Part shown: positions 7,861-9,500 of the stretch, piece by piece | Numbering within the stretch: position 1 is the stretch's first letter | How the letters are laid out: every line of letters starts with the position of its first letter | DNA from: Bacteroidota bacterium | GTDB taxonomy: Bacteria > Bacteroidota > Bacteroidia > Chitinophagales > Chitinophagaceae | Direction of reading: 5' to 3' | NCBI GenBank assembly: GCA_028875955.1 | Contig: JAGWTX010000051.1 | Coordinates: forward strand, 1 to 9,500 | DNA length: 9,500 bases | Made by a program: the position numbers and the translations under genes | The notes under the pieces: generated by a model | The model's database searches: none | Told to the model about the DNA's origin: nothing | Seen by the model: the letters and a program-made list of their open reading frames with translations, nothing else

Positions 7861-7909
7861 GGCATTTGGCGTTTGGTATTTTGCATTTGGCATTTGGAGG
7901 TTGGTGGTT
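7861..7909. repeat. Tandem 7-bp repeat array (GGCATTT type)
   Basis: Starting 8 bp after the MFS stop codon, the sequence reads in register as GGCATTT, GGCGTTT, GGTATTT, TGCATTT, GGCATTT, GGAGGTT, GGTGGTT: five good copies and two decayed ones. The period of exactly seven is clear by eye. Such heptamer arrays are noncoding and may expand or contract by replication slippage. They recall the short tandemly repeated heptamers of cyanobacteria, but no relationship is claimed. Confidence 0.8.
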
Positions 7910-7933
7910 GACATTGAAGTGGTGTGATGCCAA

Positions 7934-7968
7934 TTTTGAATTTTTACTTTTTACTTTTTAATTCTACC
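7934..7968. repeat. Second tandem 7-bp repeat array (TTTTTAC type)
   Basis: The units read TTTTGAA, TTTTTAC, TTTTTAC, TTTTTAA, TTCTACC, a period of seven with two perfect and three degenerate copies. The array ends 23 bp before the sugar-kinase start codon. It has a different unit from the array just upstream but the same period. Its AT-rich T tracts could also act as the upstream part of a promoter or as a translation-enhancing leader for the kinase. Confidence 0.7.
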
Positions 7969-7991
7969 CAACAACCAACCCCTATAACGAT

Positions 7992-8942
7992 ATGAAAATA
8001 CTTTGCATAGGTGAAGCACTGATCGATATGATCTGTACGGATAAGGGAAAATCCCTGTCGGAAGGCAATCATTTTTTGAAAAAACCGGGAGGGGCGCCTA
8101 CCAATGTGGCTGCAGCGATTGCGGCGTTGGGTGGACAGGTGGAGCTGGCAGCCAAAGTGGGCAATGATCCTTTTGGTAACCAGTTGATACAGGTGATGCA
8201 GGATTTTGGCGTATCCACGCGGTGGATGTTGCAGGATGATGCCCATTTTACCACATTCGCCTTTGTATCCCTCATGGAAGACGGGGAAAGGGATTTCGTG
8301 TTTAACCGCGGTGCCGATGGGGCTTTGAGTCGTGAAGAAGTGGATGGCATTGACCTGGAGGAAGTTTCGATCATCCATTTCGGTTCTGCCACCGGTTTTT
8401 TACCCGGTCCCTTGCAGGCTGCCTATCAAAGTATGTTACAGAAAGCCCTGAAAAAAAATATTTTTATCAGCTTCGATCCGAATTATCGTCACCTGCTGTT
8501 CAGAAATAATACACAGACATTTATTGACCAATCCTGGAATTTCCTGAATGCCTGTCATTATTTCAAATTGAGTGATGAGGAAGCCATGCTGATCACAGGT
8601 GCGCTTTCCGTGGCGGATGCAGCAGCGATCCTGCTCGAAAAAACCAAGGCCGTGTTTACGATCACGCTGGGTAAGGAAGGCACCATGCTTGGGTTCCAGG
8701 GCAAAACACAGATCATACCCAGCATCCCGGTAAAACCGGTCGACACAACAGGGGCCGGCGATGCATTTGTTGGCGCTTTGTTGTACCAACTGATGGATAA
8801 AAATTTATCCGCTATCCGGCAAATGAAAACGGAAGACTGGCAGAAACTGGTAACCAATGCCAATAAAGCCGGCGCCAGAACCTGTGAATACCTGGGTGCG
8901 ATGGAAGCATTTAAACACCTGAACAACCAGATATTTGATTAA
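7992..8942 (+). CDS. PfkB-family carbohydrate kinase, probably fructokinase
   Basis: A 316-residue protein, the normal size for the ribokinase/PfkB fold. It starts MKILCIGEALIDM, typical of fructokinases. PfkB signature 1 is at GGAPTNVAAAIAALGG (33-48). FDPNYR (161-166) is the usual substrate-domain strand. Signature 2 is DTTGAGDAFVGALL (251-264), where D257 is the catalytic base and GAG forms the anion hole for the transferred phosphate. The expected reaction is ATP plus fructose to fructose phosphate in the cytoplasm. The family also holds ribokinase, 2-keto-3-deoxygluconate kinase and others that cannot be excluded from motifs alone. Fructose is preferred because the gene lies between a sucrose-type transporter and an amylosucrase-type enzyme that releases fructose. 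The start is the ATG at 7992, preceded by an AT-rich heptamer array and no Shine-Dalgarno sequence. An A8 run (8451-8458) inside the gene does not break the frame. Confidence 0.92.
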   Translation: MKILCIGEALIDMICTDKGKSLSEGNHFLKKPGGAPTNVAAAIAALGGQVELAAKVGNDPFGNQLIQVMQDFGVSTRWMLQDDAHFTTFAFVSLMEDGERDFVFNRGADGALSREEVDGIDLEEVSIIHFGSATGFLPGPLQAAYQSMLQKALKKNIFISFDPNYRHLLFRNNTQTFIDQSWNFLNACHYFKLSDEEAMLITGALSVADAAAILLEKTKAVFTITLGKEGTMLGFQGKTQIIPSIPVKPVDTTGAGDAFVGALLYQLMDKNLSAIRQMKTEDWQKLVTNANKAGARTCEYLGAMEAFKHLNNQIFD

Positions 8943-9014
8943 CCATATCTTCTGGAAAAACAAACAAGACAGTCAGTATAACAATGACTATCCCTAAACC
9001 AAAAAACATTTCTC

Positions 9015-9500
9015 GTGTACGAGTATACCTTATTCAACCGCATCCAGCAGCTTTGCGAAAAACACCAGCTGGCCATTGCCGGAAAGGACCAATTGTTTTA
9101 TACCCGGCTCATCGCCAATACCGCTACCATCCAATCCTTGTTCCATCAACTTTACCAACACCATCCTTCGGGTGCTGCCGCTTTTGAGCAACTGATCGAA
9201 AACCTGATCATCGCCCATATCCAACGGCCCGGATCACTGAAACAAAAAGATGAGACCAAGGAAAAAAAAGATTACTGGTACCTAAGCAACGAACTCTGCG
9301 GTATGAGTTTGTATGTTGACCGTTTTGCCGGCAGCCTGGCTGCTATGCCGGACAAGCTTCCGTATCTGAAAGAACTGGGCATCAATTTATTGCACCTGAT
9401 GCCGGTATTCCAAAGTCCGGAAGGTGAAAGCGATGGGGGTTATGCCGTATCGGATTTCAGAAAAGTGGATGCAAGATTCGGAACCCTTGCTGAATTGCAG
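9015..9500 (+). CDS. GH13 amylosucrase/sucrose-hydrolase-type enzyme (GH13_4-like), N-terminal part only
   Basis: The frame is open from 8988 to the right edge and yields 162 residues if translation starts at the GTG at 9015 (VYEYTLFNRIQQL). The first 80 or so residues match the helical N-terminal domain of amylosucrases. The catalytic barrel begins at YWYLSNELCGMSLYVDRFAG (87-106), followed by LPYLKELGINLLHLMPVF (115-132) and SPEGESDGGYAVSDF (134-148). In Neisseria amylosucrase, by recalled alignment, the matching Asp and Tyr of DGGY (here D140 and Y143) line the -1 glucose subsite. The catalytic Asp/Glu pair lies beyond the window, so polymerising amylosucrase cannot be told from sucrose hydrolase. 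Likely role: cytoplasmic cleavage of sucrose, releasing fructose for the kinase 72 bp upstream. No ATG is available in this frame; an ATG at 8984 is one base out of frame across an A6 run, so the start is uncertain. Confidence 0.88.
   Translation, partial: MYEYTLFNRIQQLCEKHQLAIAGKDQLFYTRLIANTATIQSLFHQLYQHHPSGAAAFEQLIENLIIAHIQRPGSLKQKDETKEKKDYWYLSNELCGMSLYVDRFAGSLAAMPDKLPYLKELGINLLHLMPVFQSPEGESDGGYAVSDFRKVDARFGTLAELQ

Noticed and set aside
7861..7968. Repeat arrays considered as a CRISPR array
   Set aside because: Units are 7 bp with no spacers between them, and no cas genes are present.
8984..9187. 67-codon open frame from ATG 8984
   Set aside because: It overlaps the amylosucrase-type frame, whose translation matches the family for 160 residues. 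The ATG may matter only as a frameshifted start for that gene.

Overview
The window comes from a Bacteroidota genome, most likely Chitinophagaceae or a close relative. The evidence is a SusC/SusD outer-membrane nutrient-uptake pair, no Shine-Dalgarno sequences before the genes, AT-rich start regions with TATTTTTA elements, and moderate GC content. The family placement is an inference from sequence style, not a database match.

Layout from left to right. Positions 1-865 (minus) hold most of a secreted pectin methylesterase that runs off the left edge. A 191-bp gap (866-1056) follows. It contains a candidate promoter element for the pectinesterase, a dyad built from ACGGAT-type repeats, and a clear Rho-independent terminator for the operon to its right. 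Positions 1057-6144 (minus) hold a susC-susD operon: a TonB-dependent SusC-like transporter and a SusD-like surface lipoprotein, 24 bp apart. A 365-bp divergent control region (6145-6509) carries promoter-like and operator-like palindromes. Positions 6510-9500 (plus) hold an MFS sugar transporter of the SLC45/sucrose-symporter type, a PfkB-family sugar kinase (probably fructokinase), and the N-terminal 162 residues of a GH13 amylosucrase-type enzyme that runs off the right edge.

How the genes may work together. The rightward cluster reads as a sucrose uptake and catabolism operon. The MFS protein would bring sucrose, or another small glucoside, across the inner membrane. The amylosucrase/sucrose-hydrolase-type enzyme would cleave it, releasing fructose, and the PfkB kinase would phosphorylate the fructose. 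The divergent SusC/SusD pair could provide the outer-membrane step of the same pathway. That layout is comparable to the Xanthomonas sux locus, where a TonB receptor, MFS transporter and amylosucrase are grouped, but here with SusCD. Alternatively, SusCD serves pectin fragments together with the pectinesterase, although a terminator separates those two units.

No clearly undescribed system is visible. The points most worth a second look are the palindromes in the divergent control region, two 7-bp-period tandem arrays inside the MFS-kinase spacer, the ACGGAT dyad, and the uncertain start of the GH13 gene (GTG, or an upstream ATG one base out of frame across an A6 run).
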